From positions 184,823 to 248,822 of the forward strand of contig JALQPE010002358.1 in NCBI GenBank assembly GCA_030407315.1: DNA of 64,000 nucleotides, read 5' to 3'. The position numbers and the translations under genes were made by a program. The notes beneath the pieces are model-generated. The model was not told the origin of the DNA and did not search any database. It worked only from the letters and a program-made list of their open reading frames with translations. The stretch is from Asparagopsis taxiformis (taxonomy: Eukaryota; Rhodophyta; Florideophyceae; Bonnemaisoniales; Bonnemaisoniaceae). Each line of letters opens with the position of its first letter. Position 1 is the stretch's first letter. Shown piece after piece: positions 36,801-47,772 of the stretch.

Positions 36801-38524
36801 TTATCACTATAATTTCACGCCGTCATTGGTGCAGTACACGTCACATATCGATGGAAGTTGAGAGATTGCATCGAAGATGGACTTGACTAGCTTGAATTAA
36901 CTAGCGCACATTACCAAGCTTCGAGAGAGGAACTTCATTGAACATTCATTCCCGAAACAACTGGTCATGCTGATGCATGCTATTCCCAATTCCACTTCCC
37001 GACTTTGATCTTCTACTGTACAGCAGCTCTCACAAGTAAATATAGAACTCGTGGATCTCGAGTACGCACAGTTTTCCGACCATATCTCACGAGCAGCAAT
37101 ATGCTGTCCAAGCGATTTCGCCGCATATTGCTATCTCAACATTCGTTGTCTGTATGCCAACTGCTGCCAACAGGCAGACACGTACGGTTACTGCAGCTTG
37201 CTGAACGCGCGACGCTAGAGGGCCTGTCGTACCGTAGGTGGCTGAATAACCAGCATGTTGTCGTTCGCACCGCGGTCGCTTTCATAATCAGGCAAACACG
37301 CAGTAGTGGAAAGCAATATCGAACATGTCATCTTGCGGCAGAAGGGAACGCTCTCGAATGTGGCCTTGTCCACATAGAGTGGCTGGTGAATTGAATGATT
37401 CAACTCAATATCAACATAAGCACCGAAAGTTTACAATTCTGGACAGGGCTCGAAACATTTTTTCCAAAACGCCTGCGCATGAAATAAGTTCTGAATTCGA
37501 GTTCAAGGTCATTTCCGATTTGGCATTACATGGGAACCGCACCTTGCCGCTTCGTATCGACAAATTCCCGACACTTATTCCGCAGAACAGAATTTTTATT
37601 AAAGTATACGACGAGAAGAAAGTCCTGACACACTTGACCGGCCAGCGGTGTCTCGTGTTGTCGTCAGGGCGGAACACATATTCCACTTGCACACCCACCA
37701 AAACTAAATTAATTCAGCATGCAATTTCTGAGTCAACGGGCACACAATTTAGGTCATTGCACATGCTAGAACGTTGCGCTATGCACGTATCCCCCAACTG
37801 TGTTCTGGACTGGGGAGGAGCGGAATGTCCAATGATAGTCGGAAAGTGGTTGAGAACGAAGATCGTAAGAGCTGTTTGCGTCTGTTGCGGAGTAACGATA
37901 GAAAAGTGGCCAAAATAAAAATCAGCAAGTTGGGGTGCATCCAGGAATTCACTACTTTACCCCAGAAAATATGCAGCCAATAAAATTCAAGGATGGGTGC
38001 ATTCGGAAATGTACCTCTAGATATGGGCACAGTTTAGTCATGACCAGGCCCCGCACTGGTCCTTCATAGGACCCCCCATATCCCGATAGGCGATTGGACT
38101 CTTCTGTTCGGTCCATTCTAGGCCTTGAACTGGTAACTAGGGGTCTTGCCAGACGGGGATTGGGGAAATTCAAAAAAAGGCCACTATCTGGAGTGGTGCA
38201 CAGACATTCTTCATGTTGTACAGGGCGGACAAGAATCGTAAGACCACCCTGAAGTTTTGCGCTGCGCTACACAACAAAGTACTTTTTTTTCTTCGTTTTG
38301 GAATGTGCGCCGCAAAGCGTGATTCGACTTGAATAGGATATACTGTTTTATGAGCGCTGTTTCTCGAACTTGTGGACAAAAAAGTGGGCGACATCAAACA
38401 GCAAATAATTGTAATACATGTCAGCTTTTCTTAAAATTTACAAAGTGGAACATCAACTTATTTATCCCTCAGTAGTTTGTAGCTGCAGTGTAATGCCCGG
38501 ACTGTCGATTCGACTTAGGGTTGT
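33890..38524. other. Gene-poor region
   Basis: No gene is supported. A CGCCG simple repeat lies near 34470-34490. At 34080-34230, plus-strand frames read RGFAETMYEQL and AHLAMFVADIY, faintly like NADPH oxidase membrane segments; this is too weak to call. The longest open frame is 37325-37918 (197 codons, plus), with no recognisable family and no neighbour evidence. Confidence 0.5.
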
Positions 38525-38655
38525 GTGTAGCCGAATCGGGTTGGAACCGCGGGGTGTTCAAGCCCTCCTGTCTCGGTAGTCAGGCTCAGGGTAGAGGTGG
38601 TAGAGCTAAGGCGGATCGCCTGCTTGACTGTGGGTTGCAAGGCCACACAGACGAC
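38525..38655 (+). repeat. Dispersed repeat, copy 2 (pair with 16925-17060)
   Basis: It carries the same order of blocks as the reverse complement of 16925-17060, including CTCCTGTCTCGGTAGTCAGG and GGTGGTAGAG. The element type is unknown. Confidence 0.65.
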
Positions 38656-40099
38656 ATGTCGGGAATCTTGGTTCAAGTGATACTGCTATACAGGTGAGAG
38701 GTTGACTTGTCAGACAATCCCTGAAAGGGTAGTTTAAGACTTATTTCTCACTTTGACGCGATAGAATTCTCCAGAAACGGAGTAGCGCGAGCGACAACGA
38801 GGAATCCCTGATCCAGCGAGTAAGATGTATGGATGGTCTCCAATCGGCGGTGATCAGCCGGATTCCGAAAGGAGGAAAATGAGTAATACTCGAGGATCGA
38901 GTCCTGCAACGACCTTCGACTAAGAAGTCGGTAGAGTGGTAGAGCGGGTCTTCCAAGAAATTCCTCCGACCAGGAGTATTTCGGTCTGCTGTCGCCAACC
39001 TACTTAAAGGTTAGCTGGGCTCGCGAATCTTCGGGTCAGAGTTCCTCCCTGTGCGAGTCGGACCGGATGGGGTGCCTAACTGCCAGAATCGGATCTGGTC
39101 TTACTACCTCGCGGTAGGAGTCTCCTGCACAGCCGTGAATCGGCGTCACGGCGTGTCGCGGTGTGTTTTGCGGTTCACGCGCGACGGAAAACGATTGGGA
39201 ATCGTAGATCTACTCTCGCGAGAGAGTTTGCACGCTGAAGAGCAGTTGTAAGGAAATTTCCATGCGAACAGGATGTAGTCCACAATAGTGCTGAATTTAT
39301 TGTAACTGGTGCGGTGAGTCACCGTACTAAATACGTGAAAGTCGGATCTTGGTTGGCCAGGACCGATGGTCCAGGCCAAACAGTGGGATGGACCTTTTGG
39401 TCCCTAGAAATTCCCCACTACACTGACACTTTTCGTGTACTTCTACTACAGTAAACTAATATTGAAACTATAACTAACAGTGTCACTACTAGTGTAGAAT
39501 GACGTGTACGTGCACCGGCGTACACGTGTTAGAAGGATCGCGTCCCTGATATCTCCCCGCGCTACTACGCATGCCTGTGGATTCAACTTCTGATTGTCGC
39601 CAACCCTTCGTGATCCATCGTTCGCTGCGCCCGTTACCTTAGTTTCCCCACCTTTTAGCCACGTCCCGTGCGCTCTGGCGACCCTTCAGCGAACCACCCC
39701 AGCTCGTTAGCTGTTTTTATTGCAAATTAATTTGCGTTCGCCCCTTCCAGCGATGCGCAGTGTCCCACATTCTCCCCTTCTTAACTGCCAAGCTCCTGCG
39801 CAGGCGCAGTGTTTCTCCATGTCACCGCTCCCAACACCCCCTTTATTACCTCCTTCCAAGTCGTACTCCCTTCATCTTTACGACCAATACGCGGAAGAAG
39901 CGACCAACTGGGGCGTGATGAGTTCGTCGCGTCACACCAGCAATGGTGATAATTCACGGCCGCAAACTGGTTCTAGTGGCGGCCTCGGTCCTGCATGTGG
40001 AACGACATAGTTGTAGAAGTAGCTGGTACGAGCTATGGACACAGTGTCCTTCGAACGAATCAACGAAACAGTGCCACCCGCTGGTGTTTGACTGTATTG
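38656..40099. other. Repeat-like, non-coding region
   Basis: GC-richer than 34-38 kb, with many short inverted motifs (for example GGATGGACCTTTTGGTCC near 39388). About 40020-40099 matches 15400-15500, so this is probably retrotransposon remnant. No gene is recognised. Confidence 0.5.
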
Positions 40100-40889
40100 T
40101 GTGATGCAATTTATGTTGCAAGTGCACGCGCGGGTCGGAGCGATACGTCGCGTTGAGTCCGCGTGCATCCGCGTTTAGTTAGTTAGTAAGCGAGCGTACG
40201 CGTGGCGATACAATTACGTGTCACGGCGCGCCTGCGCGAACGCGTGCGATTGCGAGCTTGGCGCCACGTGTAGCGCCTTTTGCGAATTTCCCTTTATTTT
40301 CCCTTTTTGGGTTTTTTATGACGAAAGTCTTTTTCCCAAATATTTCCCTTTTTTGCGTGCGAGCGAGCGGCCGCCGGCCGGCCGCGCAAGGACAACCTGT
40401 CCTAGGTAGTTAGCTACTAATGGTTGTTCTGCTTTGCACCTTACCAATAAACAGTCAGCATCTTCGCAGCTACGAGTTAAGCGTTTAGCGAATCGCGAGG
40501 ATCGATTGCGTTGAAACGTTGCATGCGGATTGCTCACGATCGCCGACGTTCGCGTGCGCGCTGCGCATAAACCGATCGTCGAACCGCGTCGCACCGCGAT
40601 AGCGCGCGTTGCGTCGCACGCCACTAGGCCAGGGATTTACGACCCCTGTGTGGATCGCGTTGTGCTCGAGTTTACTCGGTGATCTCCCCCTGAGATCACA
40701 GCTTGCGCCGGCCCGCGAATCCCGTGTTGCGATCGTTCCCTACGCGTTCCGCCGTTGTACCACCCGTTCGCCAGCGCGACCGAGCGACGCGCGAACGCAA
40801 GTTCAACCAGCGCGTTACGGTTCACCTCGCCCTGACACGGCTGCAATTCTAGAACTCCCTTAGCGATCGCCACCCCGGCTGGTCCTACA
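40100..40889. repeat. Related LTR copy
   Basis: It begins TGTGATGCAATTTATG and ends GGCTGGTCCTACA. About 790 bp, similar along its length to the older LTR split at 3744-3894/14367-15024. The 5-bp flanks (TATTG and ATAGC) are not a target duplication, so it is not a simple solo LTR. Confidence 0.65.
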
Positions 40890-41090
40890 ATAGCCGCCTC
40901 CTCCGCCTCCGTTAATGGCAACAATATCCGAACCGGACCTCAACATGTTTTTCTTCTCATCCATGGGTACTGACATCTCACATGTTCTCAACATGTGAGA
41001 TGTCAGTACCGGAGAAGTTCTCCAGGCTTCCTCCGTAGCCACTTCCTCCACCCCCGTTAGTGGCAACAATATCCGAACCGGACCTCGATC
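40890..41090. repeat. GGA-rich tandem units with a 21-bp-arm hairpin
   Basis: Units containing CCTCCGCCTCCGTTAATGGC recur with change here and, inverted, at 56850-57215. At 40966-41010 a perfect inverted repeat with 21-bp arms (left arm begins GGTACTGACATCTCAC) flanks a 3-bp loop. Translated on the other strand the unit would be Gly-rich, but no continuous frame exists. Confidence 0.6.
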
Positions 41091-41099
41091 ACTCGCTCG

Positions 41100-41640
41100 C
41101 GGAGGGATTTGTGGGAATCAACACGACATCACCTCTGCGTCTTACCTTACATCCACATCTCTCCGGGCTGAAAACGGACGGACGAAATAGGGTTTGTTCC
41201 GCTCCGTAGACGTTTAGAATCTTGTTAGAAAAAATTAAACGAAAGAGAATGACATCTCGCCTCTGTCGCAATATGTTCCATTTTCAATTTCTCGGGTTGC
41301 ACACCCATCAAGGCCTGGATCGAACCCTCTTCGATGGATAGGACAGATAGTGGAAGGCTTTTAAGCCTGTGACCAAGCGGCTATTGATTGGTTGGAGGAA
41401 GGAAATTACAGAGGAAATATAGCTGAGTACGGTGCTCGCGATAGCTGTTAGGTTAGAGTCAAATATGTGTTTCGATTATTTTTCGTACGGAAATGCCTTG
41501 GAAAAGACGATGCTTTGTCGTTCTCTTGGAGGGAATCCGTTGCATTGCACTCAATTCGAGAGCATCGTCATGAAGGAGAGGATTCTTTCTGCTTGTTAGA
41601 ATCGGTTTAGAGCAGATAGCTATTGCATTGCTGGCCAGCC
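41100..41640 (+). repeat. Inverted duplicate of 56385-56835
   Basis: Blocks such as GACCAAGCGGCTATTGATTG, AGGCCTGGATCGAACCCTCT and ATTCTTTCTGCTTGTTAGAA occur here and as reverse complements at 56385-56835, in consistent order. Both copies adjoin the inner end of an R repeat (R1 and R5). It is therefore part of the same mobile family. Confidence 0.7.
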
Positions 41641-41793
41641 CAGAAATTCTAGAATTTCGGGCAGAAAAAATATTGTAAAAAACCTTGATTTCAGCGGGTC
41701 GATTGTGCCGTACGGCACACCCCCATCTCAAAAACATGTTCACATGTGCATGTTTTTGAGAATAGCCCAAATTTTAACTCAAATCAGGGTGTC
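41630..41793 (+). repeat. R repeat 1
   Basis: Palindrome GTGCCGTACGGCAC at 41705-41718. Hairpin at 41727-41760 with arms CTCAAAAACATG and CATGTTTTTGAG, the loop holding CACATGTG. The edge reads CAAATCAGGGTGTCC. Directly upstream of the ParB-like gene's leader. Confidence 0.85.
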
Positions 41794-42131
41794 CCCCGGA
41801 GAAAGGGGTGCTCGCAGCCGCCCCAAAAGCCGCCTAGCTTGACAGCTGTAATTTTAACACATTACACATCAAGGACACTGCCTGTTTCACGCCATCTCGT
41901 CAGGTTTCGAGAGCCCGACTCGGGCCCGTTCCGAACGGACACTCACATCTCGATTGCCTGTCTTGCATTCCAGCGGTCACGATAGGTGTGTACCTAACAA
42001 AATTTCGGTTGTATTGTGTTATTATTTCCAGCGATTGGCGTTCACGACCATTCTTCAACGTGAAACATACCATCCACATCACTCCAATACGTCAACGTCA
42101 ACCATCTCTTTTCCTTTCCAACTCAACAACC

Positions 42132-43726
42132 ATGGCGGATACGCATTTCAGCAGTTTGTTTTCAACGGTTTGCGGCGATCAAGTGAGCGCGTCAGCGGAG
42201 TCGCGCGGACTCAAGCGCGGCGTCGATGTCAATTTGTTTGCGGACGTGGACGGTGCGGCTGTGCATATTGGGACGGCTTCGGTGAGCACTGCTGGTGGCG
42301 ATGTTGGCCTTCCGCGCACGCTGCACAACCACAAGCTGCCGGAAACCGAGGAGGCCGACTACATCGTCGTGCGCAACATTGCGACTAAGGACAAGTTCAA
42401 GGACCTCCCGTTCCCGTACATGTTTGATGGAGCCGAGGGACCGCCGGAGACGATGGGTGCAGCATACGCTGCGGCGTTTTACCCTTGGGATACTCGGATG
42501 ATGCGCCCCGCTGCGGAGGATGGCCCTAGCGACATTCGTACCCCTGCTGCAGCGTCAAACTTCAACGCAGTGACGAACCAGGCCAGCTCGGGACGGATGC
42601 CCAGTACCGGTCCAGCAGGCGAAATCACTGGTTCGGGGGGTACGAAGCATCCAGCACGCTCCGTCCCGGTTTCGGGAGGCACGAAGCCTCCTGCTCGCTC
42701 TGGAGGCACGAAGCCCCCTGCTCGCTCCAACGTCACCGAAGCTACTACGCAGGACGTACCGAGGTGGACGACGAACCGGAGGTGGCGGAAAGCATTCGTG
42801 AGCAGCAGGGGACGCAAATTACGGTGCCCAAGTTTGTGACGTCGGATTACGTCGGGCAAGGAGCGACTGTGCTGGTGAGGCAGCTAGTGGAACCGGCCGT
42901 GACCCTTCGCGATGTGAAAGAAGACCACGTGGAGGACCTGCGCAACAATATGTTGGCTGTGGGGTATGTGAGCTCTTCGCGTATCACTGTGACGGTGCTG
43001 AGGTCGCAGAACACGCATCTGTCCGCCGACACGCGTCTGTTCCAGAATGGCAAATTCCATGCCAATGCGAACGTGACCGTGATCGACGGACTGCATCGTC
43101 TCAATGCTATGCATAGCATTGCCGATGACTTCACGCGCCTCACCCGTATGCACAGAACCAAGCTGCCACAGGACGCAAACCGCTTGCGCTGGGTTACTCA
43201 GCCTCTGGATGTGTACTACCTTCGCCGCAAGGACGACAGTGATCTTCAGCCTCATGAGATCATCCACAAGAGTGCAGAGTCGAACCATACGACTAGGACG
43301 CAACTGACGGAGCGCTCCCTGGTTCGAATCTTGTCGTCCATCCAGCAGTTCATCCGTACGATTGCTGTTGCAAATAACGTGGAAAACGCTGGCGACTTGC
43401 GTGAGTCTGATGTCATCCGAACATTGTTCGAGGCGCAGTTCATGGGGATGATGAATTCAACGAACACGGCCCGGCGGTGGACGCGTTTGGCTATAGCAAC
43501 GCTGAAGCATCCTGTTCTCGACGAAGTGTTGCGTGAGCTGAACAATTCCGAGCGCCGCAACGAGATTGGGATAACGCACCTGGACCACAAGATAGTGCGC
43601 GAGTTGCTGGAAGAAAACTTTGTCTACGTCTTGCGTGGTCTTTCGGAGTACTTGAACCCTGCTCATGGTGGACGTCCGGATGGACGCTTTGACGTGAACG
43701 ACTTCTATACATACGTCCTCGCGTGA
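42132..43726 (+). CDS. ParB-like DNA-binding protein (one-base frameshift)
   Basis: The ATG at 42132 sits in ACAACCATGGCGG. The frame runs to 42839, but the second half continues in another frame to 43726. Copy 2 at 63481 has GTAACCGAGG where this copy has GTACCGAGG (about 42756), so one lost A explains the break. The whole product is about 531 residues: a unique N-terminus, a GGTKPPARS repeat (three units, about 42640-42730), then a ParB/sulfiredoxin-type domain with DHVEDLRNNMLAVGYV and VIDGLHRLNAMHSI (the GxHR-type box), and a helical C-terminal half. In bacteria such domains bind palindromic parS sites and CTP. Here it precedes the dioxygenase gene by 49 bp and follows palindrome-bearing R1. 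Eukaryotic function is unknown. Confidence 0.7.
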
Positions 43727-43775
43727 CTGCAATAGCAAATTCTCTGTACGCTGCGTATGGGCGCCCAAAGAGTAT

Positions 43776-46049
43776 ATGCGCAAGTCATTTCTGAGCACAG
43801 AGATGGCAATTGGGTCGGTTAAGCAGCCGAAGGAGTTGCAATGGCATCTCACCAATTCCATTGCAATGTATAGAGGGGACGACCGGAGCAGTGAGGTTCG
43901 AATGCGACGGAGAACCACGCGTTTACAGGATTTGGAAACGAACTTGAAAGAGTTTTTCAATCCGACATTGAAGAAGAAGACTAAGGCTCGACGCAAACGC
44001 CGCCCTTCTGCTGCCAATGTGAGACTCACTCACAAGAAGCAGCGGAATGTCGAACATGAGCCTGCTTCGCATGGCATCCGCCGCCGTTCACAGCGACTTC
44101 GCTCGACGGGGAGCACACGCCTCGAGGAAGAAGAGCCGGTTGTGGTACAACAATCCGCCGGGGAAGAAGAGCAGGCCGTTGTTGATAAACCCACCGATCA
44201 ACAACAAGCCACTGCTTCCGGTGATGAGGTTGACGAAGACTCCGCCCGTTCCCCCGATTCTGCCGTTGAGATTGTCCCCCAAGATAACCAACGTGCTGGT
44301 GCGACTCCCTCTAACCAAGAATCTGTCCATACCGTTTCGGACGAGGAAGACGAAAAGGGTGCAGACGAGGGCCAAGTCGAAAGCAAGGGGGTCCGCGAAG
44401 TGACAATTACACTCACTGTTCCGGAAGGAGTGGAAGTCGATGAAGACGGTTACATCGTTAGTGACTCTGCTTCTGAAGACGAGCTCCTGTTCGACGACCG
44501 TATGCCATCTCTTCCTGAAGATTTCGAAGGCACACTCGAAGCCGAAGGGCATCATCTGGCGCAGCGTCCTGCGGACATCATCGCGTCGGTGAGGGTTGAC
44601 TGTCTGCCCCCGATTGAGCTCAGGGTGTTACTGGAGAGTGTGGAAATCGATGAAGCGGGCAGGGAGGTGAGATATTTGAAGAAAGTGGCAATGAACCCTG
44701 TGTTCGAGGGGCTGCATATTCCGGAACAACATCGGGCTCGTCATCTTGTTTTGGAGATCGACACCATCTATCCGATGTTTTTCGCAGCGTGGAAGATGGC
44801 TGCCAAGGCGATGTGTGAGCCTACATCGACGTTTCTACCCTCGAGGCTGGACTTCGCTCAGGTTGCGCGAATGTCTACAAGCTGGAAGGATTCGTATGAG
44901 GCCGGCACTGGTATGGCGTACTTCCACAATTTCCGAACGGAAATCAACGAGCGAGGGTATACGGTGATGGAAAATTTCGCGGATGCAACCTACCTCGATA
45001 CGTCGGACAAGTTCCCATTCGACTTGGGTCCCATGGAACAAATTCCTATCCAGGAATTGTTTCGGTACTTTTTGGGAACGTGGGAGGGGGAGCAGGTGCA
45101 CAAGGACCCTGGGAACCGGCAGCTGTGGAGTCCCATTGTCAATACAGGGGACGATGAAACAGATGAGAAGAACCGGAATGAGGGGAGGGCTCGCTTCACG
45201 TCTACGCGCCACTGCCTGGTTGACTATGCCGAAAACGATGAGACGCATATCGACCGGTTCAAGTTTGTGACGCGGCGAGCCCTGCTGGATGTGTGGTTGG
45301 GAATCCTTGTCCGGCTGATAAGGCTGGAGGAGTGCGGTTTACCGGGAGAAAAACTTGTCATGCCGGCATCTGGGGGACGGTTTTTGATAACGGGAAAGGG
45401 GTGTCCTGGGCAGGTCCCACACAATGATTTCCCTGTTCCTCCTCGCGACCGCAAAGATCAACTTCCGGGTTACTTTGTTATTGCCAACGGAGATGACCCA
45501 TTCCCTATCTGGGTGTGTCCAGGGTCCCACAAGTACGTCTTTTCCAAAGCGCTGGAATTAGATATGTACGCCAAGACGATGAAGCTGAAGAAGGTAATCG
45601 TTCCGCCACGTTCAGTCTTCCTCGGTCACGGCCATGTACAACATGCCGGGGCAGGGCATATCGACAGAGTTGTGTCACACACGACAACGAGGTATCACAC
45701 GTATTTCACGAATGCGTCGTATCCGATTCCCGACAATGTTTCGTTTGGTTTCATCAGGCGGTTGGGATTCGAAGAAGAAGTAATCGCCAATGCTCCGCGC
45801 CGGTCTGCCAGGCAAAGTCAACCGGCACCTGTCAATGTTCGCCACAAGACGGTTGTTCCCATCCCGGTCAAGAAAGATCGTAGGCCGAAGACAGGGCAGC
45901 TCGGAATCATGCGGATGAAGACGACAGAACGCAAGCCAGAACGCAAGCCTATATCCTACACAATTAGTGATGTCCCGTTCATGCCTATTCTGCCGGGAGA
46001 TCCTGATTATAGTGGGGACGAAGAGGAAGAACAATTTTCCGACGGCTAG
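43776..46049 (+). CDS. 2-oxoglutarate/Fe(II) dioxygenase-like nuclear protein
   Basis: 757 residues. The N-terminal third is basic then acidic: KKKTKARRKRRP and RRRSQRLRS look like nuclear localisation signals. The C-terminal half has a double-stranded beta-helix signature: H549-x-D551 in GQVPHNDFPV, distal H623 in GHVQHAGAG, and an Arg near 641 in RYHTYF that would hold 2-oxoglutarate. These enzymes couple 2-oxoglutarate decarboxylation to substrate hydroxylation. The substrate here is unknown; a DNA base or chromatin protein is inference from context. The frame is open for 26 codons upstream of the ATG, overlapping the ParB stop, so a fused or spliced product is possible. A general phytanoyl-CoA-like hydroxylase is the alternative. 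Confidence 0.7.
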   Translation: MRKSFLSTEMAIGSVKQPKELQWHLTNSIAMYRGDDRSSEVRMRRRTTRLQDLETNLKEFFNPTLKKKTKARRKRRPSAANVRLTHKKQRNVEHEPASHGIRRRSQRLRSTGSTRLEEEEPVVVQQSAGEEEQAVVDKPTDQQQATASGDEVDEDSARSPDSAVEIVPQDNQRAGATPSNQESVHTVSDEEDEKGADEGQVESKGVREVTITLTVPEGVEVDEDGYIVSDSASEDELLFDDRMPSLPEDFEGTLEAEGHHLAQRPADIIASVRVDCLPPIELRVLLESVEIDEAGREVRYLKKVAMNPVFEGLHIPEQHRARHLVLEIDTIYPMFFAAWKMAAKAMCEPTSTFLPSRLDFAQVARMSTSWKDSYEAGTGMAYFHNFRTEINERGYTVMENFADATYLDTSDKFPFDLGPMEQIPIQELFRYFLGTWEGEQVHKDPGNRQLWSPIVNTGDDETDEKNRNEGRARFTSTRHCLVDYAENDETHIDRFKFVTRRALLDVWLGILVRLIRLEECGLPGEKLVMPASGGRFLITGKGCPGQVPHNDFPVPPRDRKDQLPGYFVIANGDDPFPIWVCPGSHKYVFSKALELDMYAKTMKLKKVIVPPRSVFLGHGHVQHAGAGHIDRVVSHTTTRYHTYFTNASYPIPDNVSFGFIRRLGFEEEVIANAPRRSARQSQPAPVNVRHKTVVPIPVKKDRRPKTGQLGIMRMKTTERKPERKPISYTISDVPFMPILPGDPDYSGDEEEEQFSDG

Positions 46050-47075
46050 ATAGCTTAACAACTACTACTTTAGCAAACAATTATCGAGAATATAATCATC
46101 TCCTTTATCACTTTCAATCTATGAACCTACTATAATGTACTTCCGTTCCATGCTTCCAAACTAGATTGTCCATTCCCTCGTAGGTTGGAGCATGATTTCC
46201 AGGACGATTCCCTCACATCTCTAGACTCGATGGTCTATGCTAGAAATAGCAGAACAATTGGGTTTGTACGTGCTTCGTCGCCTACTTGCTTCCGGTAATG
46301 GGTGGACGTGCACGATACACGATCAACCTGAAATGGACGTCCGGTGGATGTCTAGCTCGATTGCATTGCTGGCCAGCCCAGAAATTCTACAATTTCGGGC
46401 ACAAAAAAATATTGCAAAAACCATCGATTTCGGCGGTCGATTGTGCCGTACGGCACACCCCCATCTCAAAAACATGTTCACATGTGCATGTTTTTGAGAA
46501 TAGCCCAAATTTTAATTCAAATCAAGGTGTCTAGTTTGGCCACAACGGCCCCGGGAACCGGCCGCCGCCCCGAGTGGGGTTGTCACTGGCTTCTGTAAGC
46601 ACTAACTGTAAGGCTAAATGGCGCCTAACGATGGGTCGATTCCAGGCTTCAAGCCTAAGTTATGCTAGGGAGACATCTTTTTCCGTGTTTCATCATGGTC
46701 CCGCCTTACTCCCTCACGACAAACACTACTCACCCATCACGTTACTCATATTCCGTGCACTTTGTATGAGTAGTGAACCCGTCTGCTTAGTTGCTGCAAT
46801 GCGTGGATGTGGGCAGCACACGACCAACCTGAAATGGACGTCCGGTGGATGTGCAGCTCAATTACATTGCTGGGCAGCCCAGAAATTCTAAAATTTCCAA
46901 AAATCAATTTGGTGACCCAGCATCTCCTGTGCCGAAAATTCCCGCGCTCACTTCTGATATACGTCTAGACGTGTTTTGCACTTGTACGAATCAGGGAAGG
47001 CGTCATGGAAGGTTGAGACTACGCTACTTGTGTACCGCGTCGTCTGAAATAGCGAGTAGTGTTTGTTGTATAGCG
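46050..47075. other. R-repeat spacer array, left of the Plavaka-like element
   Basis: It holds the 3' flank of the dioxygenase gene, R repeat 2, a spacer (GGCCACAACGGCCCCGGGAA onwards) and the inner part of another R unit (to about 46892) that stops at unrelated sequence. No gene is recognised. Confidence 0.6.
46330..46533 (+). repeat. R repeat 2
   Basis: Palindrome at 46443-46456 and hairpin at 46465-46498, identical to R1 in both. The edge reads CAAATCAAGGTGTC. Same orientation as R1, so R1 and R2 are direct repeats around the ParB + dioxygenase pair. Confidence 0.85.
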
Positions 47076-47199
47076 TCTGTGTTTTCGGAAGTGGACGCGG
47101 ACGTCCAGTCTCTCTAGTACGGGTCCTAGTCGGCCCCGAGATTTACTAGAACAAATGAACGTCCGCGTCCGAAAAAAAATAAAAATTTTTTGGATGCGG

Positions 47200-47457
47200 A
47201 CGTCCACTTTCTCTAGTACATATGGCGGAATACTAGGGCCCGACATCCACTTTCTCTAGTACATATGGCGGAATACTAGGACCCGACATCCACTTTCTCT
47301 AGTACATATGGCGGAATACTAGGACCCGACATCCACTTTCTCTAGTACGTTTGGCGGAATACTAGGACCCGACATCCACTTTCTCTAGTACGTTTGGCGG
47401 AATACTAGGACCCGACATCCACTTTCTCTAGTACGTTCGGCGGAATACTAGGACCCG
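47200..47457. repeat. 43-bp tandem repeat, six units (copy B)
   Basis: Six contiguous units with core ACTTTCTCTAGTAC and GGCGGAATACTAGG; the partial start of a seventh follows at 47458. They are the complement of the three units at 3119-3247. Confidence 0.9.
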
Positions 47458-47587
47458 ACATCCAGTATACAATATATCAGCGAAAACCGGGAGGGAAGAA
47501 ATTACAGCGGATGGTAAATTCAGGGCCCATATCGGACCGTATTTTATTCTCTCATTTACGAAACTGCTCGTATACAATACGTCTCTC

Positions 47588-47772
47588 TAGAATAGGAAAT
47601 ACATATCTGGTCAGAATAGGAAATAAATACCCGGTTAGAATAGGAAATACGTATCCAGCCAGAATACGGAATACGTATCCAGCCAGAATACGAAATACGT
47701 ATCCAGCCAGAATACGGAATATGTATCCAGCCAGAATATGAAATACGTATCCAGCCGGAATACAAAATACCT
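47588..47772. repeat. 24-bp tandem repeat array, copy B
   Basis: Seven or so imperfect units of AATACGGAATACGTATCCAG followed by CCAG. Equivalent to 2866-3001. Confidence 0.7.

Noticed and set aside
37325..37918. 197-codon open frame on the plus strand
   Set aside because: No recognisable family, no promoter or neighbour evidence, and composition like the surrounding non-coding DNA.
40100..40889. Solo LTR with target duplication
   Set aside because: The flanking five bases differ (TATTG, ATAGC), so a simple solo LTR is not supported. Kept only as a related LTR copy.
42479..42859. Minus-strand frame with ERAGGFVPP repeats opposite the ParB-like gene
   Set aside because: It is the antisense shadow of the GGTKPPARS-coding repeat.
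47200..47457. Regular 43-bp repeats resembling a CRISPR array
   Set aside because: The units are contiguous without spacers, are subterminal in a transposon, and the sequence is eukaryotic.
47511..47741. Open frame with RIGNTYPA repeats
   Set aside because: It results from the 24-bp tandem repeat, whose length is a multiple of three; no start context or homologue supports it.
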